Positions 10,746 through 20,800 of a DNA stretch of 64,000 nucleotides are shown here, one piece after another. The notes under the pieces were generated by a model. The model had not been told where the DNA came from. It ran no database searches and worked only from the letters and a program-made list of their open reading frames with translations. The stretch comes from Flavobacterium luminosum. Its GTDB lineage: Bacteria; Bacteroidota; Bacteroidia; Flavobacteriales; Flavobacteriaceae. The position numbers were made by a program, and so were the translations under genes. The stretch is from assembly GCF_023635005.1 (NCBI RefSeq), contig NZ_JAMLJM010000008.1:49326-113325 (forward strand), read 5' to 3'. Position 1 is the first letter of the stretch; every line of letters starts with the position of its first letter.

Positions 10746-13148
10746 TTAAAAATTCATTATCAGTTTCACACTGATATTACGTCCCATATTGAAAACGCCC
10801 ATTCTTCCCGTTGCCGGATTTTCAGGAGCATATTTCAGTCTGCTTAAATGACTTTGATAAGCCACATCAGCAAGATTTTCTCCACTAATGAACAAAGACA
10901 TAAAGTCGCTCCGGTTGAACGCCTTAATATTTGTTCCGATACCTGCACTCAATAAAGTGTATGCGGGTGTTGCTGTTTCTGTTCCGTAAGCACTGAAAAA
11001 CTTATCCTGCTGAAAGAAGTGGTTAATCCCAAATTTGATGTAAGCGTTGGAAAACGTTCTATTTACATTCCTTAATTCGGCTTTGATTTCGCCCCTGTAT
11101 CTCGGGGCTGGGATAAACGGCAAGTATTTCGAGCTTTCGGGTTGGCTGCTTTGGGTAGCCTGTACATACGAAAATGAGTTTTCCAAATGCAGCCATTCTA
11201 TCGGTTGCGGGTGTATGTCCAAATAAATTTCGCCACCAACTAAGGTAGCGTTGCCCGCTGTATATTGAAAGGCTGGCGCACCATCAACAGGGTCGGGAAT
11301 AATTTCCGTTCCGTCTTCCGCAACAAGTTTTTCGAGATAGATATAATTTTGAATGAAGTTTACAAATGGCGTAAGCTCCAACGTAATGTGTTTGGAGTTC
11401 AGAAAATAGGCAACATCTATCTGGTGACTGATTTCTGATTTTAAATCAGGTGTTCCGAACAGATAACGAAACGTTCCCTCGTGTCTTCCGTTCGCTGACA
11501 GTTCCGTACTGTTCGGCGCTCTGAAACCTCTCGATACATTGAATTTTAACGTAGAATTTTTATCGACTTGATAAGACAATCCTAAGCTACCGGAAACGCC
11601 ATTGTAGTTTTTATTAAAGGCACTGAACTTTAATTCCGCATCGGGGTCTGTACTTTGCACAGGCTCTTCGTCTTCATTAAGATAGAGTTCTTTTGAGTTC
11701 ATAGACCTGTTGTCAAATCTAAGTCCTCCGGCTAAAGTGAGTTTGCCAAAAGTTTTCTGTGTAAAAAGAAATGCTCCGGCATCAAACAGATTATAGGCAG
11801 GTATCAAAAATTCTTCCCCTCTGTTGGTGTTGGATTGCCACATACCACCGATACCAACCGAAGTTTCCCAGCCTCTTGATTTTTCAAAATTATACCGCAC
11901 ATTATAATTAAGTGTGTTCAAATCAAAGAACAATGCCGGTTCATTGGGAGCGGCGGGGTTTTCATACTCTCTTCGTTTATTGTTCTGAAAACCGAAATCG
12001 GCATTAATTGTACCTTTATTCAATATGAAATAATTGTTGGAAGAAACGCCCAAATGGTTGATGGTCTGATGTGGAAAACCGACCTTATACCCTTTATAAT
12101 CATTTCCGCTTGCAACTACTTCATCGCCATTGGCATTTTCATAGATAAATCTTCCTAACTCGTCCCTTTCGCCCTCTACAAGATTAAGCGTGTTGTTATA
12201 AGAGCTGACGGTGAGGTGCGAGTGTCCCCACCTTTTGTTTATTCCCAAGAACAAGCTGCCGTTAAGTTCCTTAAAACCCGAATTGAAGACTTTCCCATCG
12301 TAGGCATTTTGATAGTTGCCCGCAAATTTATTACTAAACCTGCCCAACCATTGTAAACCATCCTTATTGCCTGCATTGGAAAGGGAGTAGCCTATCAGGT
12401 TATTATTGCTTTGGTAATTCGTAGAAACCTGCGTTTTTATCTCACCTATTGGCAAGGCTTTAGGAGCAAGAAAGTTAAGCACTCCGGCAATACCGTCCGA
12501 GCCGTACATCAGGCTGCCGGGACCTTTCACTACTTCCACTCTGTCCACCGCATTCTCATCTATTTCAATACCGTGTTCATCTCCCCATTGCTGCCCTTCT
12601 TGACGAATACCGTTATTCAATGTAATCACCCTGTTGTATCCCAATCCTCTTATGGTAGGTTTTGAAATTCCCGTACCCGTTGTTATCTGGTTTACGCCCG
12701 GTATGTTTCTCAAACCGTCAATCAGGTTGGTAGCACTGTTTTGTTTTAAGGTGTTGCCGTCAACCGCTTTGACAATAACAGGGCTTAATCTTAGTTCTGT
12801 CGAGCGGGTTACACCTGTGATGATTAACTCGTTCAGCTCCGTAATGGCAGGACTTAATACAAAGTCCATAACCGTATCTTGTGCTATCGTTATTTTCTCG
12901 ATTATTGGTTCATAACCTGTAAAACTTATCTCTAAAAGATATGTTCCCCGTTTCAGGTTTTTGATTTCATAATTACCGTTTACATCCGTTGTGGTTCCGG
13001 CTTTTAAATCAGCAATATAGACTGATACCCCGGCTAAATTTTTATTATTTTCCTGGTCTTTTACTGTACCGGAAATTCTGTTTTGTGCAAATATGTTTAA
13101 GGTTGCTGAAACAAAGGCAACCAATAGCAATACGCTTTTTAAATTCAT
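10746..13148 (-). CDS. TonB-dependent outer-membrane receptor with N-terminal CarboxypepD_reg-like domain
   Basis: An 800-residue receptor: a signal peptide (MNLKSVLLLVAFVSATLNIFAQ), a carboxypeptidase-regulatory-like domain at about 25-110 (ISGTVKD...GVSVYIADLKAGTTTDVNG), a plug domain at about 115-235 (LIDGLRNIPGVNQ, IRGLGYNRVITL, VEVVKGPGSLMYGS) and a 22-strand-type barrel ending in aromatic-rich SVKLIMNF. Such receptors use TonB energy to import chelates or ions through the outer membrane. Lying at the end of a metal-handling cluster, it may import or sense a metal complex; CusC/OprC-like or nickel/zinc uptake roles are possible. The substrate cannot be read from the sequence. Confidence 0.9.
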   Translation of the reverse strand: MNLKSVLLLVAFVSATLNIFAQNRISGTVKDQENNKNLAGVSVYIADLKAGTTTDVNGNYEIKNLKRGTYLLEISFTGYEPIIEKITIAQDTVMDFVLSPAITELNELIITGVTRSTELRLSPVIVKAVDGNTLKQNSATNLIDGLRNIPGVNQITTGTGISKPTIRGLGYNRVITLNNGIRQEGQQWGDEHGIEIDENAVDRVEVVKGPGSLMYGSDGIAGVLNFLAPKALPIGEIKTQVSTNYQSNNNLIGYSLSNAGNKDGLQWLGRFSNKFAGNYQNAYDGKVFNSGFKELNGSLFLGINKRWGHSHLTVSSYNNTLNLVEGERDELGRFIYENANGDEVVASGNDYKGYKVGFPHQTINHLGVSSNNYFILNKGTINADFGFQNNKRREYENPAAPNEPALFFDLNTLNYNVRYNFEKSRGWETSVGIGGMWQSNTNRGEEFLIPAYNLFDAGAFLFTQKTFGKLTLAGGLRFDNRSMNSKELYLNEDEEPVQSTDPDAELKFSAFNKNYNGVSGSLGLSYQVDKNSTLKFNVSRGFRAPNSTELSANGRHEGTFRYLFGTPDLKSEISHQIDVAYFLNSKHITLELTPFVNFIQNYIYLEKLVAEDGTEIIPDPVDGAPAFQYTAGNATLVGGEIYLDIHPQPIEWLHLENSFSYVQATQSSQPESSKYLPFIPAPRYRGEIKAELRNVNRTFSNAYIKFGINHFFQQDKFFSAYGTETATPAYTLLSAGIGTNIKAFNRSDFMSLFISGENLADVAYQSHLSRLKYAPENPATGRMGVFNMGRNISVKLIMNF

Positions 13149-13220
13149 AAATCTGATTTTTTAATTCTTATAATTTGAGCTGGATAAACAGACGCTCCGG
13201 CTGCTTACCTCTATAAAAAA

Positions 13221-13589
13221 TCAAATTATTGGCGGACCTCTGTTTTGGGTTTCAGGAAGTGTGGCTTCGTAAAAATTTGCCTTATATAATGTATATTCCG
13301 AACGATGTTCAACATTAATGCAAACAAACTGTATAGCGGTAAAAAGATGAACAGATACACAATGATTGTCACAAAGAAAACACTTCTTTAATACTTTGCT
13401 AAGGTGGGCTTTATGTTCGCAGAAACTATTGCTGCCATCTGAATAGTAAACAGTTTTTTCACATTTGGTTGCTTTTTCAAATGCAATAATTTCATCGTGG
13501 TGGTGAAACATAAGTGCAGGGCTGTTGCCGAACAGGTATAACAGCAACAGAAAAAGTCCTGCAAATTTTATGTTTCTTTTATCTTTCAA
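13221..13589 (-). CDS. Small His/Cys-rich secreted protein
   Basis: A 122-residue protein with an N-terminal hydrophobic segment (LFLLLLYLFGNSPALMF), followed at once by HHHDE, then a cysteine/histidine-rich middle (CEKTVYY, FCEHKAHL, KKCFLCDNHC) and a C-terminal NRGPPII. Metal binding in the periplasm or at the membrane face is likely from composition; I recognise no named family. It starts 72 bases upstream of the TonB-dependent receptor on the same strand. The RGPP end is shared with the His-rich protein at 24053-24460, which suggests the two are related. Confidence 0.7.
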   Translation of the reverse strand: MKDKRNIKFAGLFLLLLYLFGNSPALMFHHHDEIIAFEKATKCEKTVYYSDGSNSFCEHKAHLSKVLKKCFLCDNHCVSVHLFTAIQFVCINVEHRSEYTLYKANFYEATLPETQNRGPPII

Positions 13590-13646
13590 TTTTAGCTACG
13601 ATATGGTTAAAAATGTTTTGGATTTTCCTGTAAACTCAACGGGTAT

Positions 13647-13970
13647 CTACCAAAGACAATCCTGAAAATCGGTTGCCATATGTAACAATAAGCCCAGCGC
13701 AACAATCCTGACTATTTTGTTGCCGAACAGCAAGAGCAAGAAATACACTGCTATTGCATAATACGAATGCAGGTAGTGAAAGCCAACGCTGCATCTGTTC
13801 GGGTCGAATATCGGTTCTGCAAACAGGTGGTCTATATCAACAAGCATTGTTGCTAACAAAATTATCCAGACCATCTTCCATTCCTTTCTGAAAAACACGA
13901 AGGCAACCAATCCCGGAAAGAGAAGGTGCAAAGCGTAGTGGATAATATTTTGCAGTACGAATAAGGACAT
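13647..13970 (-). CDS. Small integral membrane protein, DUF6122-like
   Basis: A 107-residue protein with three or four hydrophobic helices. Conserved-looking polar residues occur in VDIDHLFAEPIFDPNRC, GFHYLHSYYAI and LHMATDFQDCLW; this D-x-D-H...H...H...H...D pattern resembles the metal-dependent membrane hydrolase-like DUF6122 family of Bacteroidetes. It lies in the metal island on the same strand as its neighbours. The catalytic function is unknown. Confidence 0.65.
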   Translation of the reverse strand: MSLFVLQNIIHYALHLLFPGLVAFVFFRKEWKMVWIILLATMLVDIDHLFAEPIFDPNRCSVGFHYLHSYYAIAVYFLLLLFGNKIVRIVALGLLLHMATDFQDCLW

Positions 13971-14110
13971 TTAGTTATTTTTCTTTGGTCGTTTTTTAGT
14001 CGGGTATGAAGCCTATTAATAGTTTATGTTGATTTGTTATGGAAATAAAGCCTTGCGGAAGTCTTATTCCACAAAGCCTTATTATTTCACCGCCAATTTT
14101 AGATGAAAAA

Positions 14111-14533
14111 TTAGTGTTGATGTCCGTGTGCTTTGTCAGCAGCAGAAACCTCATTTTTAAATTTTCCAACCAACTTTTTGCCCTCATAGGTAATCGTAAC
14201 GGTGCAATTCGTATGGATGCCATTTTTAGGCAATGCCACTGTCAATGCTCCATTTTTACCTGCGATAAGATTAGCTGTTGATTTACTGCCATTTTCAAAA
14301 GCAAATTCTACCGAGCCGGTAGCCGTTTTGGTTAACGTTTTAGCATTGGCATCCAGCACATAAAAAGTAAGCGCATTGTTGGCTTTTACCATTTCGATAT
14401 GGTAGTTGTCAATATCTACCATTTTACCCCCGTGTGGAGCTGCACCGTGTCCGCTTTGAGCCATTGCAGGGCTAATTGCTAAAGTTGCAATAGCAACCAC
14501 TAAAGCCATTCCGATTGATTTGATTTTTCTCAT
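14111..14533 (-). CDS. Periplasmic His-tailed metal-binding protein (putative)
   Basis: A 140-residue protein with a clear signal peptide (cleavage after SPAMAQ). The mature start is SGHGAAPHGGKM and the end is SAADKAHGHQH, so His-rich patches flank a compact beta-rich core. The same DKAHGHxH tail occurs in the lipoprotein at 23703-23966. It lies 34 bases downstream of the P-type ATPase gene on the same strand, which suggests a periplasmic metal acceptor or chaperone for exported ions. The assignment to metal handling is inferred from composition and context. Confidence 0.7.
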   Translation of the reverse strand: MRKIKSIGMALVVAIATLAISPAMAQSGHGAAPHGGKMVDIDNYHIEMVKANNALTFYVLDANAKTLTKTATGSVEFAFENGSKSTANLIAGKNGALTVALPKNGIHTNCTVTITYEGKKLVGKFKNEVSAADKAHGHQH

Positions 14534-14567
14534 TTTTTTTGATTTTTAAAAAGTGAATAATTAAGAA

Positions 14568-16406
14568 TTAAATTTTTACCCTAAGTAATTTGATTGAATT
14601 AAGAAACACCAGCGTATCAGGTAACAGGTGGATGATGGCTGCCTGCACCGGTCCTAAAACTCCCGTTAACACCAATGTGATACCTACAACGTGTACCACA
14701 CCCACACCGCCGATGATATTTTCCTTAATTGTCCTGAATGCTTTTTTACTGATGGCTTTGGAACGGGCTATTTTTTCCAGCTTATCTTCCACCAATACAA
14801 TATCAGCCGCTTCCATTGCAGCTTGTGTACCCACTATGCCCATAGAAATACCTACATTCGCCTGTACCAAAGCAGGTGCATCGTTAATGCCGTCACCAAC
14901 CATTGCTACTTTTTCGCCTTTGGATTGTAGTTCCTGTATCGCCTTGATTTTGTCTTCAGGCAGCATATCTGCCCTGAATGATGTAATACCTAATTGTCCT
15001 GATACGTGTGCTGCCGTCTGTGGATTGTCGCCTGTGAGCATAATGATGTTTTCTACACCGCTTCTTTTCAATTCCTCAATCATTTCCTTTGCTCCCGGAC
15101 GTATCGCATCTGACACATAAAACACAGATGCCGCATTGCCATCCACCGCCATATAGATAGCCGTATCGGTGAGGTTTTCGCTATTGACGGTTACGGAAAT
15201 AGTATGGTCGTCCATCAGCGTTTTGTTACCTATCAGCACTTTTTTATTGTTGATGGTAGCACTGATACCTTTCCCTTTGAATACCTCAAAATCCGTAGGC
15301 TCTGATAACGAAGCACCCATATTGTCCGCATACATCAGTATAGCATTGGCAAGGGGGTGGCTGGAACGGTTTTCCGCTGATGCCGCTAATTGCACCAATT
15401 CTTTTTCAGTAAAGCTGTCATCGAGTATTTCAACTCTGTTTACGGTAGGCTTACCTATGGTCAATGTGCCTGTTTTGTCAAAAACAATGGTTTTTATCTT
15501 CGCCAATTCTTCCAAAAACTTACCGCCTTTTACAAGTATTCCTTCTCTTGCGGCTCTTGCTATGGCAGAAATGGTTACTAAAGGCGTAGCTAAGCCTAAT
15601 TCGGCAGGCGAAGTGAAAATAAGCAGGGCTATCACGAGCTTTACATCTTTAGTTAGTAGGTAAACACCCAATACAAAAACGAAAACAACGGGTATCAGCC
15701 ACGCCGCTACCTTATCCGTTAATTTTTCAATAGGGGCTTTACTGCTTTCTGCTTCTTCTACCAAAGCGATAATGCGTGAAAACACCGTATCTTTTCCCGC
15801 TTTGGTCATTTCTACGTCCAAAGCCCCTAACTCCAGTATTGTACCTGCAAATACTTCTGTACCGGAATTTTTTTCTACGGGTACGCTTTCTCCTGTTATG
15901 GGGGCTTGGTTTACAGACCCCGAACCCGCCACTATCTTACCGTCAACGGGTATTTTTTCGCCAGCCTTTACCACCACAATATCACCCACCGTCAGTGATG
16001 CAATAGATACGGGCTGCTCGTTACCGTCCTTTTTCAATATGGCTGTCTGTGGCACAGAACCGATGAGTTCCTTTATAGATGCTCTTGCTCTTTCACCGCT
16101 TGCACTGGCAATGTATTCGGCAATCAGGATAATCATCAGCACCACAGAACCCGCTAAATATTCTTTACCAACGACCGATACGATTACGGCAATGGAAATA
16201 AATAACTCCGTACCTATTTTCCGTTCCCTGATTAATTCGAGAATGGCAGTTTTTAGCAATGCGTATAAACCAAAAGCCGTAGCTGCCAGCAAGACGGGAA
16301 GTGGTATAATTTCTAAATAAAACAACAGGCTGGCAATACCCACTGTAATAATGCGTATGATTTCCCAAAAAAATTGCCGGGAAAAAAAGGTTTGTAAATA
16401 GTTCAT
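14568..16406 (-). CDS. P1B-type heavy-metal ATPase with Cys-less SPAEL membrane motif
   Basis: An ATP-driven metal exporter of the inner membrane, 612 residues. The core P-type motifs are all present: ITGES near 173, the phosphorylated aspartate in FDKTGTLT near 310, SSHPLANAI, and the hinge GDGINDAPAL. There is no N-terminal HMA domain. The transmembrane metal motif, normally CPCAL or SPCAL before GLATP, reads TSPAELGLATP (SPAEL codons near 15600-15611), so both cysteines are absent. The last helix has HLLPDTLVFLNS. This points away from Cu(I) and towards a divalent ion; specificity is uncertain. Upstream, 12 bases away, is a small basic membrane protein. Confidence 0.92.
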   Translation of the reverse strand: MNYLQTFFSRQFFWEIIRIITVGIASLLFYLEIIPLPVLLAATAFGLYALLKTAILELIRERKIGTELFISIAVIVSVVGKEYLAGSVVLMIILIAEYIASASGERARASIKELIGSVPQTAILKKDGNEQPVSIASLTVGDIVVVKAGEKIPVDGKIVAGSGSVNQAPITGESVPVEKNSGTEVFAGTILELGALDVEMTKAGKDTVFSRIIALVEEAESSKAPIEKLTDKVAAWLIPVVFVFVLGVYLLTKDVKLVIALLIFTSPAELGLATPLVTISAIARAAREGILVKGGKFLEELAKIKTIVFDKTGTLTIGKPTVNRVEILDDSFTEKELVQLAASAENRSSHPLANAILMYADNMGASLSEPTDFEVFKGKGISATINNKKVLIGNKTLMDDHTISVTVNSENLTDTAIYMAVDGNAASVFYVSDAIRPGAKEMIEELKRSGVENIIMLTGDNPQTAAHVSGQLGITSFRADMLPEDKIKAIQELQSKGEKVAMVGDGINDAPALVQANVGISMGIVGTQAAMEAADIVLVEDKLEKIARSKAISKKAFRTIKENIIGGVGVVHVVGITLVLTGVLGPVQAAIIHLLPDTLVFLNSIKLLRVKI

Positions 16407-16418
16407 ATTGTTATGATA

Positions 16419-16628
16419 TTAATGGGTATGCCCTTTGGATATACCCAAGTTTGAAATAACTACCGATAATATGAGCAATGCTATAAACAATACTACCCCA
16501 AGGGCAATCAAACCATACTTCATCTTTTTAGATAGGGGTCTGTTATTTGTACCTCCTTTTCTTTTCGGAGGAGGTACAAATTTTTTCCTCTTTCTTGTTT
16601 TCCGACTTCTATTTGTTCTTGATTTCAT
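16419..16628 (-). CDS. Small basic single-span membrane protein
   Basis: A 69-residue protein: a very Lys/Arg-rich N-terminal 35 residues (RSRKTRKRKKF, PPPKRKGG), one transmembrane helix (GLIALGVVLFIALLILSVVI) and a short tail ending GHTH. Topology should place the basic part in the cytosol and the His tail outside. It lies 12 bases upstream of the P-type ATPase gene and 18 bases downstream of the adaptor gene, in a tight operon. It may be an accessory subunit; I recognise no family. Confidence 0.65.
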   Translation of the reverse strand: MKSRTNRSRKTRKRKKFVPPPKRKGGTNNRPLSKKMKYGLIALGVVLFIALLILSVVISNLGISKGHTH

Positions 16629-16646
16629 ACAGTAGATAGCATTGTC

Positions 16647-17837
16647 TTATTCTTCCTCTTCAGCGTTTTTAATTGCCGAAAGAATGGTATAAGCATTTTT
16701 AGTAACTACCTTTAATGATTGCTGATTAACACTTTGAGGCAATTCGATAGCCGTATAGCCTTCCTGTTCCATACCTTTGGCAACTTGTACCAACTGGAAG
16801 GTATAGCCGTCTTTACTATCCGCTGTTTGAATAATGATGTAATCCAAACCGTCCAACTGAACAATGGCATCATTCGGTACTGCACTCTTTTGTTCCGTTC
16901 CTGTTTCTACCCACGCCTTTACATACATTCCCGGTAAAAGTTTTGCATCTTTGGTAAAGCGGCAAAGCACAGGTATCATTTTTTTGTCATCGGCTGCCTG
17001 ACCTACCAAGTACACTTTTGCTGTGTGGCGGTAATCATTCTCATTAGATAATGAAAACTTAACCGTTTGCCCAACCTGAATTTTTCCCAAGTCTTTTTCA
17101 AAGGCATTTAAGGCAAGATGCAGGGCATCTGTACCTGTTATCTCAAACAGCACATCGGTAGGGGCAGCATATTTACCAATGTTGGTATTGCTGCTTTTGA
17201 TATAACCTGAAATGGGTGCATAAATGCCCGCAGTTCTGGAAATTTTATTGCTGCTTTTTAAACTTGCGCTGCTGATGCCAATGAGTGCCATTTGCTGTTC
17301 TAATCCGGCAATACGGGCTTTCATTACATTATAATCTGAACTTACCTGTTGAAAAGTCTTTGCTGCATTCACATCCTCGTTTCTCAATTCCTGCTGCCTT
17401 TTGTATTCCTGCGATAAATATTCCAACCTGCCGATACTTTCCAGATATTCCTGCTGAATGGTAATAAATTCCGGGTTTTCAATGGTGGCTAATTGCTGTC
17501 CTTTTTTTACAGCTTGCCCCGGTAGCAGCCCTGCTGTTTTTATATAACCTCCCAATGGTGCTGACACTGTGGCTATACTGTTAGGGTCAGCTTCGATAGC
17601 TCCCGTCAGCTTGATGATATTACTTAGGTTTCTTAATTCGATAGCACCTGTTTGTATCTCTGATAGCTTATACTGGTCAGGAGTAAACGTAATTTGTCTG
17701 ACCGAAGAAGCTGTGTCCGCCTTGCTTTCTGCGGTAGTCTGCTCCCCGGCAGCTTGCTCTTTTTTATCCTTACAGGATACTACCACTATTGCTGATAGCA
17801 GTAGGAGCGGTATATATTTTTTAAATGACCTATTCAT
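16647..17837 (-). CDS. czcB: RND efflux periplasmic adaptor (CzcB/CusB family) lipoprotein
   Basis: The membrane-fusion subunit that links the inner-membrane pump to the outer-membrane channel. A lipoprotein signal ends in IVVVSCKDKK. The 396 residues show the biotinyl-lipoyl-like half-motifs (APLGGYIKTAGLLPGQAVKKGQ near 95-115 and GIYAPISGYIKSSNTNIGK near 210), a coiled-coil hairpin at about 125-195 and beta-barrel segments (LPGMYVKAWVETG). It lies 21 bases downstream of the pump gene, giving the order pump-adaptor-ATPase on the minus strand. The family is certain; the metal is inferred from the pump. Confidence 0.92.
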   Translation of the reverse strand: MNRSFKKYIPLLLLSAIVVVSCKDKKEQAAGEQTTAESKADTASSVRQITFTPDQYKLSEIQTGAIELRNLSNIIKLTGAIEADPNSIATVSAPLGGYIKTAGLLPGQAVKKGQQLATIENPEFITIQQEYLESIGRLEYLSQEYKRQQELRNEDVNAAKTFQQVSSDYNVMKARIAGLEQQMALIGISSASLKSSNKISRTAGIYAPISGYIKSSNTNIGKYAAPTDVLFEITGTDALHLALNAFEKDLGKIQVGQTVKFSLSNENDYRHTAKVYLVGQAADDKKMIPVLCRFTKDAKLLPGMYVKAWVETGTEQKSAVPNDAIVQLDGLDYIIIQTADSKDGYTFQLVQVAKGMEQEGYTAIELPQSVNQQSLKVVTKNAYTILSAIKNAEEEE

Positions 17838-17858
17838 TATTTTAATTTTTTTGAATGA

Positions 17859-20800
17859 TTAATTTTTACCTGAAATTGCTTCTATGGAAATAACGACCCT
17901 GTTGAAATTATACAGGTTGTCTATATACTCCGAATGGATGTTATTGGATAGCGTAAGGTTTTGCAAATATTGTGTATAGGAAATATCACCGCTTCTAAAA
18001 CCTTTATCCGAGTTGTTGATAATCAGGTCTGCCTGCGGCAATGCCTGTGTCTGATAATAGTTTATTGACTTCTGATATTTCACATACTCCTGCGCCAGCT
18101 CTTTTAATTGTCCGTTCAGGTTCATCGTTGTCAGTTCCACCTGTTTTTGTGCAATCTGCTCGTTGATTTTAGCCGCATTGATTTTGGATTTATAACCTCC
18201 GGGGAAAAGAGGAATAGCAACACCAATCTGGAAAAAATTAAACCGGTCTTTTCCGGTATAGGTTCTGTCTATACCGTTTATTGTTTGCAAGCCTTTGTAG
18301 GTTTGACCGTTATAACCTAAAATAATATCCGGTAGCATCTTGCTTCTCTCCAAAGAGATTTCTCTTTGGCTTACATTGATTTCCTGTTGCAGATATTGAA
18401 TGATGGGATTATTGGCAGTAGATGCGTTATCCATAGGCAATAATATATCTCTTGGAACTAATGCGGTATCTGCTATACTGATATCATCGGTTGTGTTGAG
18501 CAATGTCTGTAAAAGCTGCTTGGCAATTTTTATATCGGCTTCGTTCTTTTCCAGCTCATTTTGAATTTGCCGGTACTGTACAGATGAAGTAGCATTTTCA
18601 AGGCTTGTACTTTCTCCTGTCCGGTATCTCACGTCGCTTGCTTTGCTTAGCTTACTAAAAATGGTGTCCTGCTCTAACAACAGCTTCCTTTTTTCCAAAA
18701 TGTACTGGTATTGCAGGTAAGCCAGCTTCACGTCTTCTACAAGGTCGTTTTCGGTCACAGCTTTGTATTTTTCGCTGCTTTGTATTCTTTCCTGCGCCAG
18801 CTTTGACTGGTTGCCGTAAACCGTTGGAAAATCAAAACGCTGTGTAACACTGATTAAATTATCATTAATGGTAGGATTACTCACTACGCCCTGCGTATAG
18901 GAAATTTCTGTCTTAGGAATAGTAACGCTTCCTTTTTTTAAAGCCTGCTGGACATTGATGTTATACTCCGCTATCTTGATGCTGTTGTTGTTTTTTAACG
19001 CCTCGTCAATAGATTGCTGCAAGGTCAGCACTCTCGTTCCCGAATTGGATGGTACTTGCGCCTGCATTACAGATGGGAAACAGAAAAATCCCAATAGCAA
19101 TATGGCGGTAGGTAAGGCTTTGTTTTTACGCATTTTGAAAGATGATTTAGTGAAGTAGATATACAGTACCGGCAGCACTACAAGGGTTAAAGCGGTTGCC
19201 GTTATCAGCCCTCCAATAACTACCGTAGCCAACGGGCGTTGTACTTCTGCACCTGATGAGCTGGACAAAGCCATTGGTAAAAAGCCTAAAGAGGCTACGG
19301 CGGCTGTCATCAATACAGGTCTTAACCTTACCCGAGTGCCAATACGCACCCTTTCGTAAATATCTTCTACACCGTCTTTTGCCAATCGGTTAAATTCCGC
19401 TATCAATACAATCCCGTTCAGAACCGCAACCCCAAACAACGCAATAAAACCTACACCTGCAGAAATACTGAAAGGCATATCCCTGATAAGTAGAGCAAAT
19501 ACACCGCCTATTGCAGACAATGGAATAGCTGTGAATATTAATAAGCCCTGCTTTACCGAACGGAATGTAAAGTATAAAAGCAATAGGATGAGCAATAGTG
19601 CGACAGGCAAAGCTACTGCCAGCCTTGCGTTGGCTTCTTCGAGATTTTTAAATTGCCCGCCATAGGTGATATAATAGCCTGATGGCATCTTAACCTTAGC
19701 ATTCACAATATCCTGAATATCGTTTACGATGCTTTTTACATCTCGGTTTCTTACGTTGAAACCAAGTGTAATCCGTCTTTTCGCATTATCTCGCTGTATT
19801 TGTACCGGACCGGGTTTGTAAGCAATATTCGCCACCTCGCTTAAAGGGATTTGCTGACCTGTGGGCGTACTTACAAATAGATTTTGAACATCTGTAATGT
19901 CTGCTCTTGAAGCATTATCCAATCGTACTACCAAATCAAAACGTCTTTCTCCCTCGTACACCAAACCTGCTGCTTTACCGGCAAAGCCTGTTTCGATGGC
20001 ACTGTTCACGTCCTCAACGTTCATTCCGTATTGGGCTATCTTATCTCGGTCAAACTGTATGCTGATTTGTGGTAAACCCGTAATTTCTTCCACATACAAA
20101 TCTTCTACACCCTCAACATTTCTTATTTTCCGACCTACATCTGAAGCAAGGTCAGAAAGCACATCTAAATCTTCACCGTATATTTTTAAAACCACATCCT
20201 GCTTAGCACCGGTAAGCAATTCGTTAAAACGCATCTGTATGGGTTGCTGGAAACTGAATGTTGCATTGGGGATTACAGATAGAGATTGTTGCATTTTTTC
20301 AATCAGTTCTTCTCTGTCGCCTGCACTTGTCCATTCTTTTTTAGGCTTTAGCTTAACAACCATATCTCCCGCTTCAATAGGCATTGGGTCTGTCGGAATT
20401 TCACCCGAACCTATTTTGTTTACTACCTGTTCTACTTCGGGATAGTTCTTCAATAAAATGGTTTGTGCTTTTTGGGAAACGTCTATCATTTGGGTGATGG
20501 AGCTTCCCACGGGAACCCTTGTTTCCACTGCAAAATCGCCCTCGTCCAACTGCGGGATAAATTCACCGCCCATTCTGTTGAATGTGATAAGTGTGATGAT
20601 GAACAATACCACTGCAACCGATACTACCAAAAGTTTTCGCTTCATCGCACCATTAATGATAGGTGTATAAACTTTCTGTATGGCTTTCATCATCCTGTCC
20701 GAAAAGTTTTCTTTGTGCGTTGTCTTTTTACTCAACACCAATGCAGACATCATCGGAACGTAAGTGAACGATAACAGGAATGCGCCTAAAATGGCAAAAG

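Noticed and set aside
13996..14223. 75-codon minus-strand frame overlapping the His-tailed periplasmic protein gene
   Set aside because: It overlaps the real gene at 14111-14533, which has a clear signal peptide and His tail.
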